Assembly: GCA_009777825.1 (NCBI GenBank)
Contig: WRLA01000015.1
Location: 1 to 49,618 of the forward strand
Source: Bacteroidales bacterium
GTDB taxonomy: Bacteria; Bacteroidota; Bacteroidia; Bacteroidales; WRLA01
Direction of reading: 5' to 3'
DNA length: 49,618 bases
The notes beneath the pieces are model-generated. The model ran no database searches. It worked only from the letters and a program-made list of their open reading frames with translations, and was not told the origin of the DNA. Below are positions 7,645-16,900 of this stretch, piece after piece (the stretch's first letter is position 1; each line of letters begins with the position of its first letter). A program made the translations under genes and the position numbers.

Positions 7645-8064
7645 TTATTTCGTTGTTTTTATTATTTCTTCTATGTCAAAAATAATCCTTTCTTTTGCCG
7701 TAAGTCCGACATATCGCTTAATTTCTTTCCCATTTTTAAAAATAATCATAACAGGTATCATTTTTACATTAAATTCGTTAGCCGTAATTTGACATTTGTC
7801 AACGTCTAATTTGTAAAAAGAAACTTTTTTATAAAACTTTTTTGCAATTTGTTCATATTCGGTAGAAAATAATTGACAGGGCTTGCACCAAATTGCCCAA
7901 AAATCCACCATAACATATTCTTGTGATAAGATGGCATTTTGGAATACAGAATCGGACTCTATAGTAGGATGAATGTATTTACTATCGGGTTTTTGTGCAT
8001 ACAAGTTTAAATTGCAAAACAAACATAATCCTGTAAGAATCAAAATTTTATCAATTGCAACCAT
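7645..8064 (-). CDS. Exported thioredoxin-like protein
   Basis: A 139-aa protein with an N-terminal hydrophobic signal (KILILTGLCLFCNLNLYAQ) and a thioredoxin fold: FWAIWCKPC with the redox cysteines at residues 60 and 63, then KLDVDKCQITANEFNVKMIPV (cis-proline) and IFKNGKEIKRYVG. It probably catalyses thiol-disulfide exchange in the periplasm. Its start overlaps the end of the DUF6263 gene by 14 bases, so the two are translationally linked. Upstream in the same direction is an envelope protein with a cysteine-rich tail, a plausible client; that link is inference. Confidence 0.88.
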   Translation of the reverse strand: MVAIDKILILTGLCLFCNLNLYAQKPDSKYIHPTIESDSVFQNAILSQEYVMVDFWAIWCKPCQLFSTEYEQIAKKFYKKVSFYKLDVDKCQITANEFNVKMIPVMIIFKNGKEIKRYVGLTAKERIIFDIEEIIKTTK

Positions 8065-8956
8065 TGATCTTTAACGTTAATATGTTTTTGGATTTGGATT
8101 GATGATTGGAAAGAGCGGGATTGTTTTGCATATTGCCTGTAATTAATGCATCACTTTCTCTATTAATGATATTCGGTAAAAAAGTGTGTTTGTCTATTTC
8201 AATAGCAATAGTGTATTCCTCCTCTGTATTTACAGTCATGGACATTCCCATAATTTCATTATTTACTGTAGTTTTCTTACTGCCAACTCCTTTAATACTA
8301 TATGTAGAGTCCGTTTCGGCGACAAAGGTGTAGCGCGTAAGGGCAGAATCTTTCCGAACGGTCCAACTATCGCCAATGTCCACGACAGAATCAGGAATAT
8401 AACTTGCCCAACTTTCAATAAGTTCTACCAACGCCTCGTTTCCTGAAAAAGAGTTTACCATAAAAGAAATTTGGCTGCTTAATTCGGGCGAGAGGTTTTT
8501 TGTTTTTTGTTTAAATTCGTTTTCTATTTCTTTATTTTCTTTAACGGTATAAATTTTGCCTTTTGGTGATACGTCAGCAGAAAAAGGCTTGTTCATCATC
8601 ATGGAAACTTGTGTTGAACCATCAAAAATATTCAATGCATCTGCACTTTTAGGGTCAATGGTAAACTCTTTGATACCGGTTGCAACACTATAAAAGTCTG
8701 TGTACATGAAATTTAAACGATAGAAATCAGACGTTTTCTTTACAACCTGATATCGGACAACTGTGGTTACTTCATTTTTACTCTCTTTTTTAACCATATT
8801 ATTTTCCGAAACGGATATAATCGCAGATTCTACCTCAAAACATGCTCCCGCGTCTAAATTAATCCGAAAATCCACCTTTTCTTGAGCAAATGAATCTAAA
8901 GAAACAAATGTCAACAAAAAGAGAATAAAAGTAGTGATAAAATATGCTTTCTTCAT
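8051..8956 (-). CDS. DUF6263 family exported protein
   Basis: A 301-aa protein with a Sec signal peptide (MKKAYFITTFILFLLTFV...SFAQ). The body is mostly strands and has the DUF6263 features: a start with VDFRINLDAGACFEVE, TVVRYQVVKKTSDFYRLNFMYT in the first third, FSADVSPKGKIYTVKENKE in the middle, and a late segment describing a YTIAIEIDKHTFLP strand pair. It should be periplasmic or outer-membrane associated; its function is unknown. It overlaps the thioredoxin-like gene and follows the cysteine-rich-tail gene by 84 bases. Confidence 0.75.
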   Translation of the reverse strand: MKKAYFITTFILFLLTFVSLDSFAQEKVDFRINLDAGACFEVESAIISVSENNMVKKESKNEVTTVVRYQVVKKTSDFYRLNFMYTDFYSVATGIKEFTIDPKSADALNIFDGSTQVSMMMNKPFSADVSPKGKIYTVKENKEIENEFKQKTKNLSPELSSQISFMVNSFSGNEALVELIESWASYIPDSVVDIGDSWTVRKDSALTRYTFVAETDSTYSIKGVGSKKTTVNNEIMGMSMTVNTEEEYTIAIEIDKHTFLPNIINRESDALITGNMQNNPALSNHQSKSKNILTLKINGCN

Positions 8957-9040
8957 TTGTATTATATTTTGTTAAAACTGAAGACATAATCAGTAAACTA
9001 TGAACTATGTCTTCAGTTATTTATTGTGTTGTTTTTGTTA

Positions 9041-9778
9041 TTATGAAGTGGCAACATAATAACAACCTGCTGTACAAGCAAGTACGCAGACAGCATAGCA
9101 TGGAGCGCAATAAAAAAATTCCAAACAAACCACAGAACAATCGAAAAAGCAAAGTGCAAGTGCTTCCCAGTCAATTACTGGAGCCGTTATCACCCCCCCG
9201 TTTAATTCTGAAAGAAAAATTGGAAAGGATTTTAAATTACAAGAAGAACAAAAATCCGAATTTGTATTGGGTTCTATTCCATTGGATTCATTTATTTTAG
9301 TACAAATATCCATTAATCGTCTTCCAATACGATCTGCTTCTGTAGCAGAGTATCCTATGAATTGCATTAGGGTTTCTCCATCTCCATCTCTGCATATTTT
9401 TTCAAAATTCACAGAATTATTATCTAATGCATTTTTGCTTTTGAGAAGAAAATCGACCATGATATTATGTGCTTCTCTAATTAGTTGATCATCAACAACT
9501 GCAGTGCTTGATTTTGGATTTGGATTAGGTAATAATTCTTCAACAGGTTTTTCTTTATTACAGGAATAAAAAACGAGTCCCGATACACCAATAAAAATTA
9601 GTGCGCAAATGCTTAAAAAGATTTTTTGTTGCCTGCCTCCTATCAGACGTTTACTTGTTAATACTTTAGGAAAACCATCTTGCGATTGTTCTTCCAACTC
9701 TGCTGCCACTTTTTCGTTGCGGCAATTTCTTTTCAGGTTTTTGTTAAATGAAAACATAAAATATTTTTTAAAAAACAT
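9041..9778 (-). CDS. Membrane-anchored protein with cysteine-rich C-terminal tail
   Basis: About 245 aa. Order: a basic, soluble N-terminus of ~45 residues; one hydrophobic segment ending in a possible lipobox cysteine (IFIGVSGLVFYSCNKEK); a linker rich in Pro/Asn; a helical region (~residues 90-160); then a tail with CSSC and the block CFFDCSVVCLEFFYC-APC-YAVCVLACTAGC. The tail's eight cysteines have regular short spacings and are embedded in hydrophobic residues. That is reminiscent of halocin-C8-like peptides but is not proof of one. The frame is open to 9835, but the promoter box at 9820-9827 excludes that start. ATG 9778 has a strong ribosome-binding site (GTGGAGG) close upstream. It is divergent from an XRE regulator. 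No function is assigned. Confidence 0.7.
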   Translation of the reverse strand: MFFKKYFMFSFNKNLKRNCRNEKVAAELEEQSQDGFPKVLTSKRLIGGRQQKIFLSICALIFIGVSGLVFYSCNKEKPVEELLPNPNPKSSTAVVDDQLIREAHNIMVDFLLKSKNALDNNSVNFEKICRDGDGETLMQFIGYSATEADRIGRRLMDICTKINESNGIEPNTNSDFCSSCNLKSFPIFLSELNGGVITAPVIDWEALALCFFDCSVVCLEFFYCAPCYAVCVLACTAGCYYVATS

Positions 9779-9819
9779 GCCTCCACTTTCGACTATCGGC
9801 TTCTCCGTAAAAATCTGCA

Positions 9820-9827
9820 CAAAGGTA
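9820..9827 (-). promoter_or_regulatory. -7 box for the cysteine-rich-tail gene
   Basis: Minus-strand TACCTTTG, a TAnnTTTG match 41 bases before ATG 9778. It lies downstream of the longest in-frame start and so fixes the start choice. Confidence 0.65.
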
Positions 9828-9870
9828 CACCACATTTTTTAATTTCCTATTCACTATACGAATAATTTAT

Positions 9871-9878
9871 TATCTTTA
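9871..9878 (+). promoter_or_regulatory. Weak -7 box for the XRE gene
   Basis: TATCTTTA differs from TAnnTTTG at the last base. It lies 18 bases before the ATG at 9897 in the divergent promoter region. Confidence 0.4.
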
Positions 9879-9896
9879 CACATAATTTATGCAGAA

Positions 9897-10217
9897 ATGA
9901 ATATAGGTGATAACATTAAGAAAATCAGAGAGTTGAAAAATTATTCTCAGGAATATGTGGTACAGGAGTTGGGCATATCCCAATCTACTTATGCACGAAT
10001 TGAAAGTGGAACCATCGTTCCGAAAATTGACAGATTGCAGCGCATTGCGGAGATTTTGGACATAGATGTTTCCTTTTTGCTGAGCACGTCGAATGTTTTT
10101 AACCTTGTTTTCAATGCAACCGCCAATCAAAGCGGATATATCACCAACCAAAGCAACAATGTTCTTGATATTGAACTGCTTAGGCAAATAATACGGGAGG
10201 AGTTGGAGAAGGTCTAA
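9897..10217 (+). CDS. XRE-family helix-turn-helix regulator
   Basis: A 106-aa DNA-binding protein. Residues ~5-60 form a Cro/CI-type domain: IKKIRELKNYSQEYVVQELG (helices 1-2), then ISQSTYARIESG (recognition helix), VPKIDRLQRIAEILD and VSFLL. The C-terminal 45 residues are Asn-rich and end in a charged helix (LLRQIIREELEKV), which may mediate dimerisation. It is divergent from the cysteine-rich-tail gene and is a candidate regulator of it. Its stop codon overlaps the stop of the convergent TIGR03915 gene (10214-10217). Confidence 0.9.
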   Translation: MNIGDNIKKIRELKNYSQEYVVQELGISQSTYARIESGTIVPKIDRLQRIAEILDIDVSFLLSTSNVFNLVFNATANQSGYITNQSNNVLDIELLRQIIREELEKV

Positions 10218-10978
10218 TGCTTCTCCGTCAAATACCGCCAAAAGCGTCTTGGCATATTTTGCCGGTGGAGTTTTGGGTTGATACGTTCTTTGATGGTCAT
10301 GGATTTGAAGTAGGCTTTCCACATCTGTTGGAAGAGGGATTCGTCTTCTGCCATCATGTCGGGGTTGATTTTTCCGATGCGGGGGTTGATTTGAAGGTGG
10401 TCGAAAGTTACCTCTACCGTTGTTTGGAGGTCGTAGAAGAAGCCGTATTTTCGTCGGGTGTCGTAAACGAGCCATTTTTGGTCTGAGAAGCGGTCGGCGA
10501 AGTGTTCGACGGCGAGCGGCAAGACGTTGTGGAGCGGCGCGACGGGGGCGAAGAAGATGTCGTCTTCGGTCTTTTGAAAACGGACGAACTGCCGCACTCT
10601 TTCGGCTTCCCGTCCCACTTTCTTATACCACTTTGCTGCTTCCAAGACGTCGCTGTCGCCAAAGTTCGTCTCTATGGACTTGGGAGCGTCTATCGCCTTG
10701 CGGATGTAGCGAAACAGCAACATGGGAATGGAGGGGTCGTCAGCCAGAAAGACCACCGAAATCATGGAACACGCCGCGGGGGAGAGTTTTTTCTTCAATC
10801 CTTTCCAGACGCGTTGCGCCTTTTGCTCGTCGGCGCTGATATGCAGCACGTTGTCGGAGAATAAGGGCAGGACTTCCGCCTCCTCCACAATCGTGTCGGG
10901 AACGATTTTCAGTCGGTACGATTCAAAGACAACGGTCAGAAAACCCTCAAAAGAGGCGTCATAGAGAAAGATGTTCAT
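10214..10978 (-). CDS. TIGR03915-type DNA metabolism protein
   Basis: A 254-aa protein matching the 'probable DNA metabolism protein' family that is regularly coded next to the TIGR03916 radical SAM protein. Recognisable features are the start NIFLYDASFEGFLTVVFE, a middle KWYKKVGREAERVRQFVRFQ, VYDTRRKYGFFYDL, and the conserved end (MTIKERINPKLHRQNMPRR, FWRYLTEKH). The family is sometimes fused to a uracil-DNA-glycosylase-like domain in other bacteria; here it stands alone. The start overlaps the stop of the radical SAM gene by 4 bases. The biochemical role is unknown but is presumed to be DNA repair or modification. Confidence 0.87.
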   Translation of the reverse strand: MNIFLYDASFEGFLTVVFESYRLKIVPDTIVEEAEVLPLFSDNVLHISADEQKAQRVWKGLKKKLSPAACSMISVVFLADDPSIPMLLFRYIRKAIDAPKSIETNFGDSDVLEAAKWYKKVGREAERVRQFVRFQKTEDDIFFAPVAPLHNVLPLAVEHFADRFSDQKWLVYDTRRKYGFFYDLQTTVEVTFDHLQINPRIGKINPDMMAEDESLFQQMWKAYFKSMTIKERINPKLHRQNMPRRFWRYLTEKH

Positions 10979-12228
10979 GCCGAAAAGTTCAGTGTGAGTT
11001 GGTTGGGGTTGGATTTCTTTTTCTCTGTGAGTTGGAGGCGGAGGTTTTCGGGTTTTATCTCCTGTATGGTTTGGGCGGGCAGTTCGCTGCAGGTGATGAA
11101 GTATTGCGCTCTTTTCAGCACCACGCCGATTTTTTTCAGTTGCCAGAAGCCCAACTTGCCGTATCGTCGGGAGGAGATAATCATCTGCGCCGATTTTACG
11201 CCGATGCCCGGCACCCGGAGTATCATCTCGTAGTCGGCTTTGTTGACGTCAACGGGGAACATTTCGGGATGACGCAGCGCCCATGCCAACTTGGGGTCAA
11301 TCTCGAGGTCGAGGTTGTTTTGTCCCTTGTCGGTGATTTCGGAGGCGGTGAAGTAGTAGAATCGCATCAGCCAGTCGGCTTGGTAGAGGCGGTTTTCGCG
11401 TACCAACGGCGGCGTAACGAGCGCGGGAAGTCTTTCGTCGGAACGGTTTACGGGGATGTAGCCGGAATAATAGACACGTTTCATGCTGGGTTGCTGATAG
11501 AGCGAGGAGGAGAGCGTCAGAATCTGCTGGTCGGTTTCGGGAGTGGCGCCGATGATCATTTGGGTGCTTTGTCCTGCCGGGACGAAACGCGGGGCATGGC
11601 GGAACTTTTTCCGTTCGTCTTTGTTTTCCAACATGCCCTGATGGATGTACGACATCGGCAGGTAAACGCTTTGGTGGTCTTTTTCGGGAGCGAGAAGTTT
11701 CAGATTTTGTTCTGTCGGGATTTCGATGTTGACGCTCAGACGGTCGGCATAGAGTCCCGCTTCGCGCACCAACTCCTGACTTGCGCCGGGGATGCTCTTC
11801 GCATGGATGTAGCCGTTGAAACGGTGAACGGTGCGCAACTCCTTGATGACCTTCACCATCTGCTCCATCGTGTAATCGGGATTGCGGATGACGCCGGAAC
11901 TCAAAAACAGTCCTTCGATATAGTTTCTCCGGTAAAATTCGATGGTCAGCGTTACCAACTCATCCACGGTGAGCGTGGTACGGGGGATGTCGTTGCTGCG
12001 GCGATTGACACAGTAAGCGCAGTCGTAGATGCAGTGGTTGGTGAGCATGATTTTGAATAATGAGATGCAACGCCCGTCTTCGGTAAAACTGTGGCAGATG
12101 CCCAAACCGGCGGCGCTTCCGATTCCACCTGTCTTGTTCGCTCTGGTGGTGCCGCTCGACGCACAAGAAACATCGTATTTCGCTGATTCTGCAAGGGTTT
12201 TTAACTTCTGTAAGGTCGCTTCATTCAT
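10975..12228 (-). CDS. TIGR03916-type radical SAM DNA repair/modification protein
   Basis: A 417-aa protein. The Fe-S cluster motif C-x3-C-x2-C is at residues 66, 70 and 73 (CIYDCAYC). A radical SAM barrel follows (FLSSGVIRNPDYTMEQM, NGYIHAKSIPGAS, IGATPETDQQIL). Near the C-terminus is a helix-hairpin-helix DNA-binding segment (VNKADYEMILRVPGIGVKSA). The combination matches the putative DNA modification/repair radical SAM family that partners TIGR03915. The pair overlaps by 4 bases (ATGA), indicating translational coupling. The reaction is not established for this family. Confidence 0.9.
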   Translation of the reverse strand: MNEATLQKLKTLAESAKYDVSCASSGTTRANKTGGIGSAAGLGICHSFTEDGRCISLFKIMLTNHCIYDCAYCVNRRSNDIPRTTLTVDELVTLTIEFYRRNYIEGLFLSSGVIRNPDYTMEQMVKVIKELRTVHRFNGYIHAKSIPGASQELVREAGLYADRLSVNIEIPTEQNLKLLAPEKDHQSVYLPMSYIHQGMLENKDERKKFRHAPRFVPAGQSTQMIIGATPETDQQILTLSSSLYQQPSMKRVYYSGYIPVNRSDERLPALVTPPLVRENRLYQADWLMRFYYFTASEITDKGQNNLDLEIDPKLAWALRHPEMFPVDVNKADYEMILRVPGIGVKSAQMIISSRRYGKLGFWQLKKIGVVLKRAQYFITCSELPAQTIQEIKPENLRLQLTEKKKSNPNQLTLNFSA

Positions 12229-12251
12229 GCTGCGAAGATACGAATTTTTTG

Positions 12252-12259
12252 TATTTTTG
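12252..12259 (+). promoter_or_regulatory. -7 box for lpdA
   Basis: TATTTTTG matches TAnnTTTG, 23 bases upstream of the lpdA ATG (12283). Confidence 0.55.
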
Positions 12260-12282
12260 CAAACAATAAATCACAGCAGATT

Positions 12283-13677
12283 ATGAACTATAACGTTATT
12301 GTCATCGGGAGCGGTCCCGGCGGATATGTGGCAGCCATCAGGGCGGCGCAATTAGGACAACGTACCGCTATTGTCGAACGGGCAGAGTTGGGTGGAATTT
12401 GTTTAAACTGGGGTTGCATCCCTACGAAGGCGCTGTTGAAGAGCGCCGCAGTGTTTACCGACGCCAAAGATGCGCAGTCGTACGGACTTCGTCTCGACGG
12501 GGAGATCCATGCCGACTTTCCCGCCATCATCCGGCGCAGTCGCGAGGTGGCTGCCGCCATGAGTCGCGGCGTGCAGTATCTTTTGAAAAAGAACAACGTG
12601 GAGGTGATTCAAGGCTTCGGAAAGGTAAAACCCGACAAAACGGTAGAAGTAACCGCCGACAACGGCGCCGTTACCGACTATCACGCCGACCACATCATCA
12701 TCGCCACGGGCGCTCGCTCGCGGGAGTTGCCCAACGTGCAACAGGATGGTATCTCCATCATCGGCTACCGCGAAGCCATGACGTTGGCGAAACAGCCCGA
12801 AAGCATGGTCGTCATCGGCTCCGGCGCCATCGGGAGCGAGTTCGCCTCGTTCTACAACGCCATCGGCACTAAGGTAACATTGGTGGAATTTCTGCCCCGC
12901 GTCCTCCCCGTCGAAGACGAAGAGACCTCGAAACAGATAGAACGCTCCATGAAAAAAGCCGGCATCACCGTCATGGTGGACGCCTCCGTCGAAAAGGTAG
13001 AGAAAGAGAACGGACGGTGTAAGGTCTTCATCAACAGCGTCAAAAAGGGGATGGTCGAGATGGATGCGGAGGTCGTGCTTTCGGCTGTCGGCGTTACTAC
13101 CAATATCGAAAACATCGGATTGGAAGAGACCGGCATCAAGACCGAGAGGGCAAAAGTCGTGGTGGACGACTTCTACGCCACCAACGTTCCGGGTTATTAC
13201 GCCATCGGCGACATCGTTCACGGACCGGCATTGGCGCACGTGGCGTCGCACGAGGCATTAATCTGCGTAGAGAAAATCTGCGGACTGAACCCGCATCCCT
13301 TAGACTACGACAACATCCCGGGCTGCACCTACATCACGCCCGAAGTAGCCAGCGTCGGCACGACGGAAACCAAAGCGGTAGAAGCCGGATTAGCGATAAA
13401 AGTCGGAAAGTTCCCCTTCACCGCATCAGGAAAAGCCGCCGCCTCGGGCGCGAGGGACGGCTTCGTCAAAGTTATCTTCGACGCCGCGACGCACCTGCTG
13501 CTCGGCGTACACATCGTCGGCGACCACGTTACGGAGATGATCGCCGAAGCCGTCGCCCTCCGACAGAAAAAAGCCACAGCAGAGGATATTTTAGCAACCA
13601 TCCACCCGCATCCGAGCATGTCGGAAGCGCTGATGGAGGCGACCGCGCAGGCGATGGGGGGGTGCGTGCATTTGTGA
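12283..13677 (+). CDS. lpdA: Dihydrolipoyl dehydrogenase (E3)
   Basis: A 464-aa flavoenzyme of standard length. The FAD-binding loop IGSGPGGYVAAIR is at the N-terminus. The redox disulfide is GGICLNWGCIPTKALL (Cys 40 and 45). The NAD-binding loop is VVIGSGAIGSEFASF. The dimerisation domain ends with the catalytic HPHPSMSEAL histidine. It reoxidises dihydrolipoamide in the 2-oxoacid dehydrogenase and glycine-cleavage complexes, producing NADH in the cytoplasm. No E1/E2 genes are adjacent, so the protein is probably shared between complexes. The gene is GC-rich compared with the island that follows. Confidence 0.96.
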   Translation: MNYNVIVIGSGPGGYVAAIRAAQLGQRTAIVERAELGGICLNWGCIPTKALLKSAAVFTDAKDAQSYGLRLDGEIHADFPAIIRRSREVAAAMSRGVQYLLKKNNVEVIQGFGKVKPDKTVEVTADNGAVTDYHADHIIIATGARSRELPNVQQDGISIIGYREAMTLAKQPESMVVIGSGAIGSEFASFYNAIGTKVTLVEFLPRVLPVEDEETSKQIERSMKKAGITVMVDASVEKVEKENGRCKVFINSVKKGMVEMDAEVVLSAVGVTTNIENIGLEETGIKTERAKVVVDDFYATNVPGYYAIGDIVHGPALAHVASHEALICVEKICGLNPHPLDYDNIPGCTYITPEVASVGTTETKAVEAGLAIKVGKFPFTASGKAAASGARDGFVKVIFDAATHLLLGVHIVGDHVTEMIAEAVALRQKKATAEDILATIHPHPSMSEALMEATAQAMGGCVHL

Positions 13678-13826
13678 GGTGTAGGCAAGCGGGAAGCGAC
13701 AGTGTAATTGGGAAAGGACAAGATTAAAAAACTTATTGGACAATGAAAAGCGTTTTGAATAAAAATAAGATTATATTGTTGGTGGAAAGTTTGCCAGCCC
13801 ACCGTTTTGAGCAAGATTTTTTTGTG

Positions 13827-13834
13827 TACCTTTG
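13827..13834 (+). promoter_or_regulatory. -7 box for gene A of the island
   Basis: TACCTTTG matches TAnnTTTG. It is preceded at the expected distance (about 18 bases) by a TTTG at 13805-13808, as at Bacteroidota -33 regions. It lies about 82 bases before ATG 13917. Confidence 0.6.
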
Positions 13835-13916
13835 CAACTTTGAAAAAAGAAACAAAAGACATCAGGATAAGGCAGTTAATAATAAACACATACATAAATT
13901 ATAACAATTTAGATAT

Positions 13917-16900
13917 ATGAGCGAGACAGACAAAATAAAATGGATTCATTTATCCGATTTACATTTTGGAGCAGAAAAAAAAATCCCGGAAATTTCCACT
14001 ATTAGGCAAGGGTTACTTGTTTTTCTAGACACAATTAAGGATGATGTTAGTTGTAAATATTTTTTTATTAGTGGCGATATTTTTTTCGCTCCAGTTTTTT
14101 ATAAAAAAAACGAAATTGAGAAAAACGAAATTATTGAGGAGGCAAGTTCTTTTATTATTGAAATAATGGATAAATTAGGCATTATGCGAGGTAATGTTTT
14201 TATTGTTCCTGGCAATCATGATACAGATAGAAAATTAGTAAAAAGAAACCATATAAGTATAAGTCAAAAAGAAAAATACATTAAAGAAATCACTAATACA
14301 ACAGAAAATTTAAATACGAATGAATTAAAAGAATATCAAAAAGACTTCAATAAATTTTGTGAAAACATAAATAATAGAAACCGAGATGAAAAAATACAAA
14401 CATTGGAAGAGGGAGAAGGATTGAGAAGAATAAAATATTGCGATATAAAACATAAATTTGAGAAAAGAGAAGATATCAATGTATTAATGTTAAATTCTTC
14501 GTGGTCTTCATGTAAAGATGAAGAAGAGGGAAAGTTGTTACTTTCAGATGAGTGGTTTTATGAAGTCCTAAATGAAATAGAAAAAACATCGTCAAAAAAT
14601 GATGAAATTCCTTTATTTGTATTATCTCATCATGCACCAGGTTGGTTTAAAAAAGATGAAAATAACCGAGATATTTTACAAAGATATATACATGATGAAT
14701 ATGAAAGAGGTACGGTTTTGTACTTATGTGGTCATACTCATAATTCGGAAGTAGATAAATATTTTTTGGTTTGTGGAACACAATTAGCAAAAGAATACAG
14801 AACAACAAAAGTAAAAGAGTCTTATAAATTAAATAAAGTAAGTTTTTTAACCGGTTTATTTGACAAAACATTATCAGAAGCAACAGTATTCTTTTATAAA
14901 TGGCATCATCTACGTAGAGAATGGATTGCAGATAGAAATACATCTAAAGAGCATCCGTATTTTGCGGAAAAAATCACAAAAGATAGTCCTAAGAAAAACA
15001 TACTTTCTTCAAAGTCAGAATCTGAAGCAGTAAATAAGTTTTTTGACTTTATTGGTGAAACGTTAAAAACTCAGGTAACAAATGGATCTAAAGAAAATCC
15101 ATGTAATTATTTAAAAGAAGAAATATTTAAGTTATTACTTCTTATTAAGAACAAGAGACCTGAATGGAAATTTTATGATGAATATAGAAAAAAGTTTGAT
15201 ATAGAAACCAATAAAATTGAGGATTTATTAAAGATATATGAGGATGAACATCAAAAACACCTCAATGTAAAAAAAGAAATAAATCGAAAAATAAAAACAA
15301 TAACTGACAGAATAGATAATATAAAAACCGAAAAAGGCTTAAAAACAATTGGTATTTTGCTTTATTCTAAGAGTATGAGAGTTACGGATTATGTATTGGA
15401 ATTATTGGAAACGGAAAACCATAAATATAAACAAGATATTATTATCTATATTTGTTCTGGCGATATTCGATCTGACAACATGCTGTATAGAGATGCTTTA
15501 GATATAGCATCTGAACTTAATAGACGTGTAAAAGGATTGGTAGATATACAAGTTAGATTAATCCCTGACATTTATGTTGGGCTGCTTATGAAAAGGGAAA
15601 AAATACAGTTTGTACTTATGGGGGCACATTCTTTACACTATGATATAAATAATTTTACACGTTTTATTAATACAACTGGAAGTAATCTTATTCTTAATTT
15701 AGCAACAGAATACGAGGTGGAGTGTTTGATTATTGCTGATATATCTAAAGCCGATATTAGTTGTCCTGATCTTAATTCTGATTTTTACAAAAAAATCGAA
15801 AAAGTAAATTCATTTACATATACAGTCCCTACTGAAATCACTAATCACATTGAAACATTTTTTCATCATTATGAACCGGTAGATATTAGAAAATTGATAA
15901 GTAAAAAGTTAATTACAATTATTACAGATGCAAAAGAATATCCATGGGAAGACCTCTATAATATTATTGATTACTTTACCAATAAAATATTAAAAGACAG
16001 AAGGCAATTGGTTCTAAATGACGGAAATGCAACCATAAGAAAATATTTTTTAGAAGAAGATAAGGGGTTTGAGAATAAAGTACTAACAACATTATTTGAA
16101 AATAATTTCAGTGTCCCTGAAATTCAAGAACAGACGAAAGATTATATTGATCTAAATTATTACAAAGGCATACGTATTTTTAATTTGATAGTATCAATTG
16201 ACGCTCTGAAAAATAAATATAAGCAAAATGGTCTCGAATACAAATACAAGGAGTTAAATGACATTGCAGAAAAATTACTAAATAGGTGTGAAGATAATCA
16301 ACGAAAAATACAATTAGAACTCTATAATAAATTTAAAGATACTAAGGAATTGTCAAAATATCCTCAAGAAAAACTAACAGATATGATAGGGTTGCTATTT
16401 TCATATATTAAAAATCTTGATACTGAAATTGATAGAGATATAGTCATGGAAGAAATGAATACTGTATATAAACATTTTCAAGATTATGCAATTGTTCCAT
16501 TTAGGGACGCTTCCATAAAAAATATGATTTTAAAAAATGATGATTTATATTTAAAAAACTTTAATGGAGATGAAAATGAAAGAAATAAATATATTGAAGA
16601 ACTTTTTACTGAAAATAAATTAAATTCAATTATTGACACATCAGATATTATTGATTTGGATTTTTCATCTTGCATTCATTTAACAACCACTTATGACGAT
16701 GTCATAAGTTTTCGTTTCCATGAAAAAACCGCACCATATTTTTCTTTTGAAGATATTAAGCCTTGGAATTGCATAATGGAAAATAAAGAAACGGATACGA
16801 ATATGTTGAGTGCAACTTTAATTATAAGATTTCTACGGTTTGGCGGAAGAAAACTTTTATATAGAATAATTGCACCACAATTACATAGTAAACGGTTTAA

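Noticed and set aside
10999..12060. A 353-codon plus-strand frame across the radical SAM gene
   Set aside because: It is the complement of a well-supported radical SAM gene with intact motifs; the predicted protein has no recognisable family and is a product of GC-biased codons.
12403..13251. A 282-codon minus-strand frame across lpdA
   Set aside because: Antisense shadow of lpdA, which has all redox and cofactor motifs; the His/Asp/Val-rich translation is typical of a complement frame.
13743..13904. A ~54-codon plus-strand frame between lpdA and gene A
   Set aside because: It spans the promoter box for gene A, has no recognisable features and is better explained as leader DNA.
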